A stretch of 64,000 nt of DNA, taken from the NCBI GenBank assembly GCA_930367215.1, contig OV884056.1, forward strand, positions 45,570,308-45,634,307. Reading direction: 5' to 3'. Each line of letters starts with the position of its first letter. Position 1 is the stretch's first letter. The translations under genes were made by a program, and so were the position numbers. Positions 10,850 through 21,080 of the stretch are shown piece by piece. The notes under the pieces were generated by a model. That model was not told where the DNA came from. It made no database searches and saw only the letters and a list, made by a program, of their open reading frames with translations. Source of the stretch: Pollenia angustigena (Eukaryota; Arthropoda; Insecta; Diptera; Polleniidae).

Positions 10850-11793
10850 ATATACATATAACAAAATGGAAAAAAATTAAGATTAAAGCTATTTTAAGAT
10901 ATTAAAGTGGTAATTTTTTATGCTTAAAGGATCATAGAAATCAATCAACGTATAAACATTGCATAATGAGTATGAAAATATTGTAGTCTAAGGGGAATGT
11001 TATTTCTGGAAGGACGAATAGAAACAGAAAGCAAAACATTACGAAGTACGAATTCTAAAACAATTTCGTTATAAAACAAATTGTGCATTTAGGAGAAATT
11101 TAATTTATGATATTAAATAACATTTTTTCACAGTTATATACCCTTAATCAGCCGTGGTGTATTAAGGGATACTACGTTTATCATTCTATGTGAATTTTTT
11201 TTTTTTTAATATTTATCGAAGATCCCATTAGGCATATATATTCTGGGTCTTCTAAGTCGATTTAGCCGTTTGAGTTTCAAATTGTTTCTAGTTCTTCAAA
11301 GATGATTTTATTAGAAAAGGAATTAATGTGAAACAACCTCTTTAAAAACTAACATAAATTTATAGGGGAATGCACTGATTGTCATTAAATTTCAACAAAA
11401 ATCATTTTATGACACCAAACATAGTGAAGGTCGGTCCATAATTTACCTACGGCCCCATGTTAACTCAAAATTTAAAAATTTTCAGTAGAAGCAAAACTAT
11501 TTTTAATTTTATATTAAAGGTATATAAAAAAGAAATTTTAAACTAACAGCTTTAACTTGTAGTTAACTATAACTGATATTGCTGAAATTAGCCGTTAAAT
11601 GTATTAAAAAATGGTCGAGTCCAAAGGATTAACAAGTTAACAAGTTTGGTCGAATAGAAAATCTTCAGTGGCAACGCTGATCTGCAACAAATAAAACGAA
11701 AAATATTATGAAAAAATTACAATAAGATTCATACTTAAAATTTTAATGTTTTTTGAATTAAAAACAATTGTTTTTCCACTTTGTTTTCCATTA
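10850..11793. other. Interior of element N without recognisable coding
   Basis: A+T-rich sequence with no long frame and no clear inverted repeat. It is assigned to element N by position only. Confidence 0.5.
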
Positions 11794-12060
11794 GAGCCAG
11801 TTTACATGGAGGGGCATGTCGCTGCGACACTGCCTGCGTTTTCTTTTGGTGTCCCTTCTTAAATCTGCTTGCGTTTACATGAAGGGATTTTGTTGCAGCA
11901 ACAAAGCGACTTTTTGACGTTCAATTGACTAATTCTTTTTATCCCTTCATTCGTATAAAAAGTTGCCATATGCTAACTAATTGCTCATTTGTCAAAAGAA
12001 GCAGTGGCAACATAATACAACTATTAATACAGACAAAACTAAACAAATTTTAAAAACATA

Positions 12061-12566
12061 ATGGCTGATCTTTCTAAAGAAGAAATTATTGAAGAGATTG
12101 TTGACTTAACTGAAATGTCTGTTGAAGTGTTAGATCTAGATGATGCGGAAAATATAAAAATAATTTTAAATTTACTAGATTGCTATGAAAATGCAAATAA
12201 TTTACCAAATAAAAAAAGGCGAAAGGAGTGGGTAAAACCATGGAGGATAGAGCGACAGATACGGGGCTCATTTTTATTTCTAATGAATGAGCTTTCATTG
12301 GATGTTTCATCATTTTTTAATTATATTAGAATGACTGAAGAAACCTTTAAATTCATTCTAGGAAAAATAGAAAAGGACATAAAAAAAAAGACACAATATG
12401 TAGGAATTCGATATCGCCAGCAGAAAAATTAGCTGCCACACTTCGTTACCTAGCTACTGGAGAATCCTATAGATCTATTAATTACCAAACACGATTGTCA
12501 AGTTCGCTTCTTTGTGCTGCCATTCCAGCAGTTTGTGAGGCTATATGGAAAAATTTAAAACACCAC
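12061..12566 (+). pseudogene. Harbinger (HARBI1-like) transposase, N-terminal part, frameshifted
   Basis: It begins with ATG (MADLSKEEIIEEI). It carries KRRKEWVKPWRIERQIRGSF, then SFFNYIRMTEETFKFIL, the start of the HARBI1-type domain. The frame ends at a TAG at 12430, but the next block (KLAATLRYLATGESYRSI) continues in another frame from about 12418 to 12500, so one frameshift lies near 12418. The match fades after AAIPAVCEAIWKNL. The DDE catalytic region is missing, consistent with an internal deletion near 12560. Confidence 0.88.
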
Positions 12567-12844
12567 AGTTTTGGTTCGTAAACTTCTTCTAAGCCTACCC
12601 CACTTCGTTTACTATTATTTATTTCACGCAATTCTCGCAAATACTGCGACCTCAAAGTGTGCATTTTCTTTTTTATTTCATCCACTGTTATATTTTTATT
12701 AATTTTTTTTAATTCACTTGTTATCTCTAACAAAGAGTTTGAACGTTTTACTCGGTCTAAATACATTGGATGCCGCACATTATAAAGATGTTCATATTCT
12801 TCATATTTTGAAATTAATTTTTGTGTTCAATCTTTATCCCACAT
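12565..12844 (-). pseudogene. MADF/trihelix-type DNA-binding protein of the Harbinger element (fragment)
   Basis: From the ATG at 12844 the frame reads MWDKD, meets a TGA (probably an old TGG), then TQKLISKYEEYEHLYNVRHP, MYLDRVKRSNSLLEI and KKMHTLRSQYLRELREI. This is the spacing of a MADF domain. PIF/Harbinger elements usually encode such a Myb/MADF partner on the opposite strand. The 3' part runs into deletion-joined transposase sequence after about 12570. Confidence 0.82.
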
Positions 12845-13573
12845 ACTTATTTAGTTTTAATTTGTAACCAAAACACAATCTTTCATTTGTCTTTACACCT
12901 TTTTTGTTTATAATTTATAATTAACAGTTATTTATTTCATGCAATGTTGCCATAAATTATTTCTAAATCTCATAAATTATCAATCTGGCAGCACCGTTCA
13001 TAAATAACATGACAAGAATACAAGAAAACAAAAGATGTAAAAAAGAAATGTCAAAATTGTCGCATCAATTCGCATTACGTGCGACACTTATTACCCCGTA
13101 CTCTCCACCACAGCCCTCACCATAAAACTCGTGTCGCATGGGGCATGTCGCAGGGGCATGTCCCTTTATGTAAACAGGCTCTTACAAGTCCTATGGAGGT
13201 TTTAGGAAAGTGGCGCACAAGCGCATATCAATAATAAACCCATTTTTCAAACGTACACACGACGTGGTCAAATACACAATTATTTTTGTTTTTATTTATT
13301 ATTTAAAACAAAAACAATTAACACAAATAAAGACGCACATATAAAAACCAAATACGCTTTATATTTTGCAAATATGTATTTTAATTGTAATGCACAATTT
13401 TCATTTAAAAACCGCACAAAAATGATTTTTATTTAAATTTTTTTTTAAAGAATGTAAACATAAACAAAAAAAAATGACATCTTTGGGTTTTCACCACAGT
13501 TAAGCAAAAAATTACCAGATGCCGTAGTGATGCCACCTTGTAGTAATTTCATCATGGAACTACCTTGTGTATT

Positions 13574-14750
13574 CAGAGTTGCCATTTTAGCGCCTTTGAC
13601 GCTAGATTTAGCGCTTTTTAACTGTCGAAAAGGCGCATATTTTTTCCTTAGCGCTTTTTTAAAAAAGAGCGCTAAATTAGCGCTTTTATTGATACCCAAA
13701 ATTTTTGTACTTTTATTTGCAAACATTTAAATCAAGACACAAAAAACCAAAATTTGTTTCCGTTTTTTAAATACATATACTTTACTCTGAAATGCATACT
13801 ATACAAGGAAAGAAGTTTATTTTCTAAAGTAATCCATTAACTTTTTTTGTTTGTATTAAGTAAAACTTTCTTTAATAAAGAAACATTTTGTCATGCTCAA
13901 AAGTTCATGTTTTTGGTATATGATCAAAAACTGCATTCAGCATTTATTTAATATTAGTCTCATTTTCTTGATATTTTAATAGGATCGAATTTCTTGCATC
14001 AAGAAACAAATGCTACCGATTTCTTTAAACTTTTCAGAAAATGCTCAAGAAAACTTTGTTTGATTCAATTAATTTTTATTTAGATCGACATGTTAACATA
14101 TCAATCAAAAAATTTTCTCATTTTTTTATTAAGTTTTCTTAAACTACACTTTTTTATGAAAAAATTTCAGGCTTACAATAAGAAATTTTTGGCTTGACGA
14201 GAATGGTGCAAAATTTTCTTGGTTCAAGATATATTTTCTGGTGATTTAGTAAATAATTTTTTTTAGGGTATATTTGAAATTAAATTACTTTACTCTTCCT
14301 GAAATATCAGAAAAGCCTTTTTAAAAATGTTAATGTTTTATTAACACTGCACTGCAAAAAACAAAAAAAGTCGGGGTAGAGAACTTGATTATGCGATTTT
14401 AATTGAATTTAGCGTGCTGATTTTACTGATCTTCATGATTTCTCGCCTTATTGTATTCATAATAACCTAGATTTCGGATAATTGATAAAAAAAAAAAAGT
14501 GTACGTACTAATTTGCATGAAAAAATGGTCGCCATATGGTCAAAAATAATCATTGTAAAAGATCAAAATCGCACAAATCTTATTTTATATATTTTTATTT
14601 CAAACGATATTTTTTGACGGCCAGTGTAATTAATTAAACTTGTTTCTTAAACATTTCATTAAGTTTTTTATTTAAATTTTATTTAGCGCTTTTTAGCGCT
14701 TTTTGATTGGGGCCACGGCGCTTTTTAATTAGAAATAGTTCACAACCCTA
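13574..14750. mobile_element. hAT-type non-autonomous element in the right end of M
   Basis: 1177 bp. Left CAGAGTTGCC and right CAACCCTA form short imperfect ends. The 8-bp duplication TGTGTATT is perfect (13566-13573 and 14751-14758). Repeated TTAGCGCTTTTT words sit near both ends and could be sub-terminal transposase sites. No transposase remains. Confidence 0.87.
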
Positions 14751-14787
14751 TGTGTATTTGTATCATGCCTTATACCATGCCCTAACA

Positions 14788-15159
14788 AGGCAAAGAAAAA
14801 TTTCTTCGAATCTAAAGTCACCATACATGACATGTTTTTTACATCTGACTTGTCAACTTTTCAAGTCACATACATATAATCAAATAAACAAATAAATAAA
14901 AACATAAATCAAAATTTTTGTTTTACAGATAGTTCGGTCACAAAAGTACATGTTATTTGCTTCTGACATAGTATGTATAGTCTGTTATTTTTTCCGCATA
15001 GTTTTTGCTGAAACCAAAATACTTCTAGGTTTGAAAATAGTGTGCTGCTCCCAAAAAAATTTACTTGCGCCGTAAAAGTGTTAAGCCAACTTATAATTAT
15101 TTCTGTAAATTCGGAGATACCAATTTAGGATACAATAATAAAACGTTTTTTTATATGTA
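14788..15159. other. Intronic stretch with no feature seen
   Basis: A+T-rich, without inverted repeats or balanced reading frames. It directly follows the outer TSD of P-like element L. Confidence 0.5.
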
Positions 15160-15161
15160 TA

Positions 15162-16139
15162 TGGGGGATTTCATGTCAAGTGACCCAATTTTTAAATCGA
15201 TGTCTTCCGATTTAGATGAAATTTGCATCAAGGTTAGTCCTATTGATAAGTAGTTTAGACCATAGTTAACCAAAACTCTCAATAAATCAGATGCGTCTGT
15301 ATTAGATAAGATAAAATTGCCCAGCAAACACAAAACTAAGCATTGCAAATTTTACTTTCGAAAGCAAAATGGAAATGAAGTTTAAAAAAGTTTATAAAAT
15401 TAAATACAAAATATGCCTCAGTTTTTACAGAATTAGGCCATTTTTGTCACACATATTTGATTGGTCGAGTTTAATTTACAGTTAAAACTTAAAAAATTTA
15501 GTGTATTTAGGTATTATAAATTAAGTTTTCCCAATTTAAGATTTTGTAACAATTTCTTATTAACAAAATATGTTTTACATTTGAAGAACTTAACAAAAAT
15601 TTCTGTCTTCCATCCTACTATTTTGTTTGCTGGTTTATTTTGAAATTAAATTGCAGCTGAAAAAACAATAAAGATGAAAAAAGAAGTAAGCATCCGCACA
15701 TGTGCACTCGTTAACACTCAATTAACAACTGAAATAGAAGAGAACAAGCGTCGGTGTGAGTTGTGCACAGAAAATGAAGAATTGGATTACACTGGTTTAG
15801 ACACACATTTTCAACAAGATCGGTCTAAAAGTTTCTGAGTTAGTAGGGTCAAAGTTTGACATTTTGGCCATACAGGTGTTCTTTCTTATCCATGTAACTT
15901 ATTACCTATTGGTGTTAACAAAATTTATCCCAAGAAGCTTCGATAGCTATTTGATCCATCTTTTTAAATTTTTTTGTTTTAAATTTAAAACTTTTTTTTA
16001 TTTTTTTAGCTGGAATGTTTTTTTTTGGTTAAAAGAAACTGTCTAAACTACTTTCCAATAGGACTTACCTTGGTGCAAATTTCATTCAAATCGGAAGACA
16101 TCGATTTAAAAATTGGGTCACTTGACATGAAATCCCCCA
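15162..16139. mobile_element. Tc1/mariner-like element with about 100-bp inverted repeats
   Basis: 978 bp. The ends TGGGGGATTTCATGTCAAGT... and their complement extend about 100 bp inward at high identity, through AAATCGATGTCTTCCGATTT. They are flanked by TA at 15160-15161 and 16140-16141. The interior (15300-15850) has no intact ORF. Confidence 0.87.
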
Positions 16140-16141
16140 TA

Positions 16142-17112
16142 TGTGTGTACATAATATTTATCAAATTGTAAAATGAACATACATATGGTTACCTAAAACA
16201 AATACGGCACTAACTACCCAAAAATTAAAAATCGACTTTTGTTATCGATTCTGATGTATTGTATCAACACAAATGTTCACAAAATTTTGGAATCTTTCGA
16301 CAAAACTTAGCGTTTTTATTAAAAAAAAAACAAGCGGCCCAATTTACAAAGGAAATTTTTGAAGTTTTAGATAGGGCCGTATACGTTTTAGGCTACGATA
16401 TATCGGTATTGTAAGCTATTAATTTTAGCCGAACAATGGATTCAGTCAACAGTTGACCACCTTTGCGGGTTTCCTCATAGCATATAAATGTTTGCCGAGG
16501 ACAACATATTTTTTCAGAATAAAAACAGCTGACGTCAGATGGTTTGATAGACGACTTTGCGTCTTACTTTAAAAAAAAGGAAGCTGAGGGTCCATAGGCA
16601 GCCAACACAAGAACGGCTCACTTAGGTTCTTATGCCGGTCATTTTGTAATACCCTTAGCCATTGATACAGCCATTATACACCAGATTATTTCCAGACATC
16701 ACTGCAGTCTTAAACTACGCCAAATACCTGCAAAACAGAGAGATCGATTCCGTTCTTCCAAAATGCCTCATCCCAATAGTCCCAAGATCGGGGCATTGGT
16801 CTCCTTCTCATCATATCAACTTCTACAGTAGTCATTAAAATCCAGACACACCAGCACTAAGTTCTCGTCGGGTGACAGCCTTGCCATATAGTCCTGGCCA
16901 TCAAGCAGGTATGCTCACCCTGCCTTAAGCTCTTCTGTACTGAAAACGTTTAATGAGAGTCTTACCCCCGGTTGCCACATGCAAGTGCAAGTTCGAAAAA
17001 CTCAAAACACTCACATTTTTTCACTAACACCATCACGTTTTTAGTACTTGCAGCTCAAATTGCAAGGGAATTTGCAAGCAAGTAAATTTTTTGACACTTG
17101 TCGCAAGTAAAA
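16142..17112. other. Unassigned stretch including a more G+C-rich segment (16570-16960)
   Basis: The 16570-16960 segment is noticeably less A+T-rich than its surroundings. On the minus strand it gives broken frames such as DYMARLSPDENLVLV. It may be the decayed 3' part of a retrotransposon. No diagnostic motif is visible. Confidence 0.35.
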
Positions 17113-17117
17113 TGACA

Positions 17118-18804
17118 AATCGTCAGCTCATTACTGGTTTGACCTACCGACCATTCTTAAAAAATATGAGTTAGGTATGAGGAATATATTTTTTAATACC
17201 CTCTTTCTAAATCAAAAACCTGTTTCGCGAAAATTTGAATGGTTTCTGAGATATAAAGCATTAATTTTGCTGCATACCAATTGTTTCAAGATTTTTTAAG
17301 TACTGTTTTGCTCTACAAGCCATTGTTTGGCGATTGCAGCAAATTCTTCATACAAAAACGTAAAAAATAAATTTTACTGTTGCTTTGCTGCATTGCCATA
17401 AGAAAAAAAAAAGTAGTTAAAGCAAAAGTAAAGTAAAATGACAACAAGGAAATAAATTTGTGAAAAATAGTTTTATTATGGACCCAACCAAGGGTATGGT
17501 TTGCTATTATTTGTGTTTTTAGCCTACCTAAGGGAAATGCTTCAAAATTTTACTACAAACAAAAATTAAATATGTTTAATCTTACAGCAACCATTATTAT
17601 GTCATATATACCAACTTTTACTTATTGTGCCTTTTTGACGGAAGCTCATAGTGGTCGGAGTGGTAACAATATTGCTAGTGCTTAAATTAAAATTTTAAAT
17701 GAATTAATAAAAGATTGTCCACTTATTAAAACTTTAACATTATGGAGGGATTCTTGCGTACCTCAAAATAAAAATCAAATTAACGCAACCGCAATCAAAA
17801 TGTTCTTTAAACAAAATAATATTGATGCAGTAATACAAAAGTCTTCAGAATTAGAACATTCTTTAATTCAAGAAGTGGACTGTGTCCATGGTGTTATTGA
17901 CCGGTACTTAAAGAATATTGAAATTCATAGTCCTCTTCATTTACTAAATTTGCTTAAAACAATGCCAAATAATAAAACAAAACTTAAAGTTATGGAAATG
18001 CTTCCGGAAAATTTTCGCACATACTCGTTGGAAGCAAATAAAATGGACTTCGAAAAGTCCCTTTTGCTAAAATTAAAGTACTTCTATACAGTTAAAATAA
18101 TGATTTATGTATATATTATAAAACTTCTACCAGAGAGGAAAAATATAAAAATGCAATTTTGGTTAAGTTTGCATCAAAAAATTTTTTGAAAACTCCTGAG
18201 AATTTGTTGACGAATGTTTTGAAAATATCGAAACCATCATTTATTTCCAGCGATAAAAATAGAGACATAAAAGACTTGCTTATATTTCTTCCACGTGTTG
18301 ATAAAGCTTATTATAAAAATTTACTCAATATTAAGTTTTAAATTTTCTTTTTACTTTTCCATTATTTAAGTTGTTTAATTTGTAGCTTTTTATGTAACTT
18401 TTCATAACAGTAGAACTGTTTTTTCTGTTTTTGTAAAGTAAAATCAAATAAAAAAACTATAAAAAAAATTCATCTCAACAACAAGTTACTCAATACACAG
18501 CAATAAGTATACGTATGCAGCACAAAAAACCACTTTTTTAATTTTTTTTGAGAAAAGTGGTGGAAAATGCGGCACAAACCAATATTTTTCATTTTCAAAA
18601 AAATACAATTAAATTCTAACTTTATTCATGAAAGTGCGCAAAAATTAACATTTTTCTTCAAAACATATACCGGAAGCAGTGGTAAAAATATAAAAAAAAT
18701 CTAACGGGTACAATTTGAGAAATCTTCATGTAAATCTTCTTTGTCGTTTTTCTCCACTCCGACTTTTTGGCATATGCGCCAAACCAATTCTGAGCTGACG
18801 AAAT
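17118..18804. mobile_element. TIR element (CGTCAGCTCATTA family), longer copy with ORF remnant
   Basis: The left end AATCGTCAGCTCATTACTGG is inverted at the right (...CCAATTCTGAGCTGACGAAA). A shorter relative at 37876-38780 shares both ends and sub-terminal sequence (GGCATATACGCCAAACCAAT). The interior here contains a degenerate plus-strand ORF absent from the short copy, so this is closer to the autonomous form. Confidence 0.8.
17625..18341 (+). pseudogene. Degenerate transposon ORF of unrecognised family
   Basis: A plus-strand frame with one stop near 17682 reads LTEAHSGRSGNN, then LTLWRDSCVPQNKNQI, EVDCVHGVIDRYLKN and KTMPNNKTKLKVMEMLPENF. It shifts frame near 18165 to give FLPRVDKAYYKNLLNIKF and a stop. 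The W-x-DSC-x-PQNKN and EVDxVHxxID spacing resembles transposon proteins with a split acidic catalytic triad found in insects, but I cannot name the superfamily. It lies wholly inside the TIR element at 17118-18804. Confidence 0.55.
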
Positions 18805-19787
18805 GGAAAAACAGTGTTACCGTAGATGAGGTTTGTATCAATTCACTATAAAATATTTATTTAACAAAAATTACAAACAAATTATATTCTAACTTAATTA
18901 ACTGAGCACTATAAAATAAAAGTTATGTTTATTAGAGTGGACCATCAATGATGGAAAAATTTAAAAAGTTATCTGTTTCAAAAAAGTAGACCAGTTAGTT
19001 TTGTGTTAGGTTAGGGTAAAAAAAAAATTGGTAAAAATATGAGCTCGATCGGTTAAAAATTGCAGTGCCGCACGCGCATTGAAATCTGTGAGAATGAAAT
19101 TCGAGCTAAATTGAGAGAAAAACGCCCGTAACTACTGAGAAGTCACCCCTAGAGATGTAAAATGTAAAAGCAACCCCCATTTTTTTTTTGCTCCCCAAAA
19201 TTTCTCTAGAACAAACTTATCCTCTTTCTCCAACCCTTCATATGGTCCCCGCACGAAAAATTTAATTTTCTCGAAAACCGACTCTAGAACAGACGGACAG
19301 CCAGACGGACGGACATGAAGTCCAAGATTAAAAAAAGGAATTGGATTGGATTACATCATAATTGGTTCCGATTTATTAATCTTCAGTGTTTTTGTTAAAT
19401 CTTGTTAATTTATTTGTTTATCGTAACGGTATTCTATTAAAGTAATTCATCCTTATCGTAAATGAAATTTCCCCTACAAAACGTATGAGAAAAAGCAAAA
19501 TTGCGAGTGAATAACCTGTTCACTTTTTATTCAATTAATTTTAACAAGTAGAATTCTGCAAGTTTTCATTCTTTCTTTTGTAAAGAATTTTTTTTATTCC
19601 AAACAATGTGGTAGTGTCTCAAATTATTCCTAACTACTGGGTTGGCTAAAGCAAAAATCACATAAAAATATTAATACATGTTCAGTGAAAACAGCACATA
19701 AGAGAATAATATTTATAAACTTGAGTTTGACTCGAACAGCAAATTTATAAAAGTAATTAATTTTACTAAAATCAGTTAATATGTATA
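18805..19787. other. Intronic stretch next to exon 1
   Basis: Mostly A+T-rich. 18930-19330 is a more complex segment ending with GACGGACAGCCAGACGGACG, the kind of CCGTCC/GGACGG run seen in the TATACCC repeats, so it may be a diverged dispersed repeat. No gene seen. Confidence 0.4.
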
Positions 19788-19798
19788 TTATAACTTAC

Positions 19799-20288
19799 AA
19801 TAATTTAAAGATGTATTAGTTGTTGCTGTTGCTGACTTATCACCGTAATGACGTTTACGTTCGATTCGTGTAGAGGGTGGTGGAGTTATTGGCGAAGCAG
19901 GTGATATAACTGCTGACGATAATGATGTTGAAGCGTTTAAAGTCGAATTACGTGATGAAGTACGTTTACTATTGCTAATATTGAAATTGTTGGTACTATT
20001 AAAAGCTGATTGCTGTTGCTGTTGTTGGTGTTGGCGTTCTTGATGTGCTGAAGAGCGTGACTTGCTGCGTGAACGTTTATCGGTTGTGGATTGAGTAACG
20101 GTTAAGTTTTTACTAATGTTATTGTTATGGGATTGTTGTTGATGATGTTGCTGTTGGCGACCACCACGTCTATGTTTGACCGTATTTTTACTAGTTGTTG
20201 TTGTTGTATTTGTTGCATATGGTAATATGCTGCCGTCGCGCCCCTCCGTCACTGCAGAGAGCGATTGACTATTAACGGACTCGGCCAT
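19799..20288 (-). CDS. First coding exon of the large low-complexity protein
   Basis: The ATG at 20288 follows an in-frame TAA 9 bases upstream, so it is the first possible Met. It opens MAESVNSQSLSAVTEGRDGS, then polyThr, GGRQQQHHQQQ, an SR/RS-like basic patch (KRSRSKSRSS), polyGln, and PASPITPPPSTRIERKRHYG. After 163 codons and one base comes T|GTAAGT. The exon at 1930-8 supplies CA to complete a Ser codon and keeps the frame open for 640 more codons. The protein looks disordered and nuclear, with several NLS-like Lys/Arg clusters. No conserved domain is recognised. Confidence 0.88.
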
Positions 20289-20678
20289 AGACGACACTTA
20301 ACCGCACATTCAATTCCACTAAACATGCCCCCGTTGCAACACGTTTAATTTTTTTGCATTAATTATTTGATTAGAACTAGGCCTTTTTTTATTTATTTTT
20401 TTTAAATAATTTTTATGTTTGAGTGTTTTTAATCGAAATTGAAATTTCAGTATTTCACTTAAAAAAACACTTTTTCAATATTTTCTTTTTGTTTTGTATG
20501 TATTTAAAAATTTTGTTTTTGCACTTTTGCTTTGTTTCTTTTATTATTATTTTCTTTTGTTTTTAGACAATCTTTTTTTTTAAATATACTTTTTTGTTTA
20601 TTTTTCTATTGATAATTAAAAGACCAATTTCTGTTTGTGATTTTCTTGTCTCAAGAAACTTTTCACTAGAAATAAGAC
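20289..20678 (-). promoter_or_regulatory. 5'UTR of the minus-strand gene, possibly starting at a splice acceptor
   Basis: Upstream of the ATG the minus strand reads TTATTTCTTTGCAG|GTCTTATTTC at 20679/20678, a pyrimidine-rich tract plus AG that would serve as an acceptor. If it is used, the true promoter lies at larger coordinates and the first intron covers unknown sequence to the right. If not, transcription starts within a few hundred bases. No clear core promoter motif was found. Confidence 0.4.
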
Positions 20679-21002
20679 CTGCAAAGAAATAATTGAAAAA
20701 AAAAGAAATTAGTTTTTATTGTATTTACAATTTCACACCAAAGATAAAAAAAATTGTTATTTATTTACAAAACAAAGAAATTTTGTTAATTTCTTGAATT
20801 TGTTTTCGAAAAACTATGTATGTATACAATTTTATTAAAAATAAAAAAATTTTTTATAGATAATTGTTTTTAATAAAATTTTTGATATTTAATTCTATGC
20901 CGAGGAATACTTTAAAAACAATGATTATAACAAATTTTGTGGTTGCCATTGACCTTGAAGATTCCAATTGTGTTTGTAAAATGTCTATTTATAAAATTAA
21001 AC
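20679..21002. other. A+T-rich region upstream of exon 1
   Basis: Homopolymer-rich (long A and T runs). No inverted repeat or ORF. It may be intron or proximal upstream sequence. Confidence 0.4.
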
Positions 21003-21080
21003 GTTTAAAGCGGTGTTACCACCAGCAAAACTAAAAATTACACTTGATTGAAGAAAAATTACCCGAATTATGCTAGGAAC

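Larger units (their letters stand above)
11794..13181. mobile_element. PIF/Harbinger element, internally deleted, TTA TSD
   Basis: 1388 bp. The left end is GAGCCAGTTTACATGGAGGG, the right end ...CCCTTTATGTAAACAGGCTC, with TTA at 11791-11793 and 13182-13184. Both standard Harbinger proteins survive as fragments: a transposase N-terminus on the plus strand (12061-12566) and a MADF/trihelix-type protein on the minus strand (12844-12565). They meet tail to tail, and the catalytic part of the transposase is gone. Confidence 0.93.
10489..13556. mobile_element. P-like element N, inserted in the right terminal repeat of M
   Basis: The left end is CATGGTAAAATTACTACAAG then GTGGCA. The right end, reverse-complemented, is CATGATGAAATTACTACAAG then GTGGCA. 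The second closely resembles the canonical P terminal repeat (CATGATGAAATAACATAAGG then TGG). A perfect 8-bp duplication GAACTACC flanks it (10481-10488 and 13557-13564). It contains a palindromic MITE (10709-10849) and a deleted Harbinger element (11794-13181). No P transposase coding is left that I can recognise. Confidence 0.92.
9041..14767 (+). mobile_element. P-like element M, inserted in the right terminal repeat of L
   Basis: The left end is CATGATACAAATACAGAAGG then TAGTTCCACT. The right end is recovered from three pieces (10464-10488, 13565-13573, 14759-14767) separated by element N and a hAT. It matches the left with one difference in the outer 27 bp. The duplication is CCTTATAC (9033-9040 and 14768-14775). 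The left sub-terminal 120 bp match the corresponding end of L. The body (9041-10488) carries a C-terminal transposase-like fragment and a TATACCC-type repeat. Confidence 0.9.
8169..14779 (-). mobile_element. P-like element L (outer member of a three-level P nest)
   Basis: The left end is CATGGTATAAGG then AACAAGGTAGTGCCACT. The right end, reverse-complemented, is CATGGTATAAGG then TTACAAGGTAGTGCCACT. The right terminus is split: most of it is at 9001-9040 and the outermost CATG at 14776-14779, because element M sits inside it. The 8-bp duplication CCCTAACA flanks the whole at 8161-8168 and 14780-14787. CATG...AAGGTRG resembles the Drosophila P terminal repeat. About 880 bp belong to L itself. 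A THAP-like coding fragment reads leftward from its 5' end. The element is internally deleted. Confidence 0.88.
1931..19798 (-). other. 17.9-kb intron of the minus-strand gene
   Basis: The donor is T|GTAAGTTATAA at 19798-19788 and the acceptor is TCTCTTGTAG ending at 1931. Both flanking exons are in phase 1, and the split codon reads TCA (Ser). The intron holds several retrotransposon and DNA-transposon insertions, itemised separately. No additional convincing host exon was seen inside it. The A+T-rich stretch 1931-2298 just downstream of exon 2 has no recognisable feature. Confidence 0.8.
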
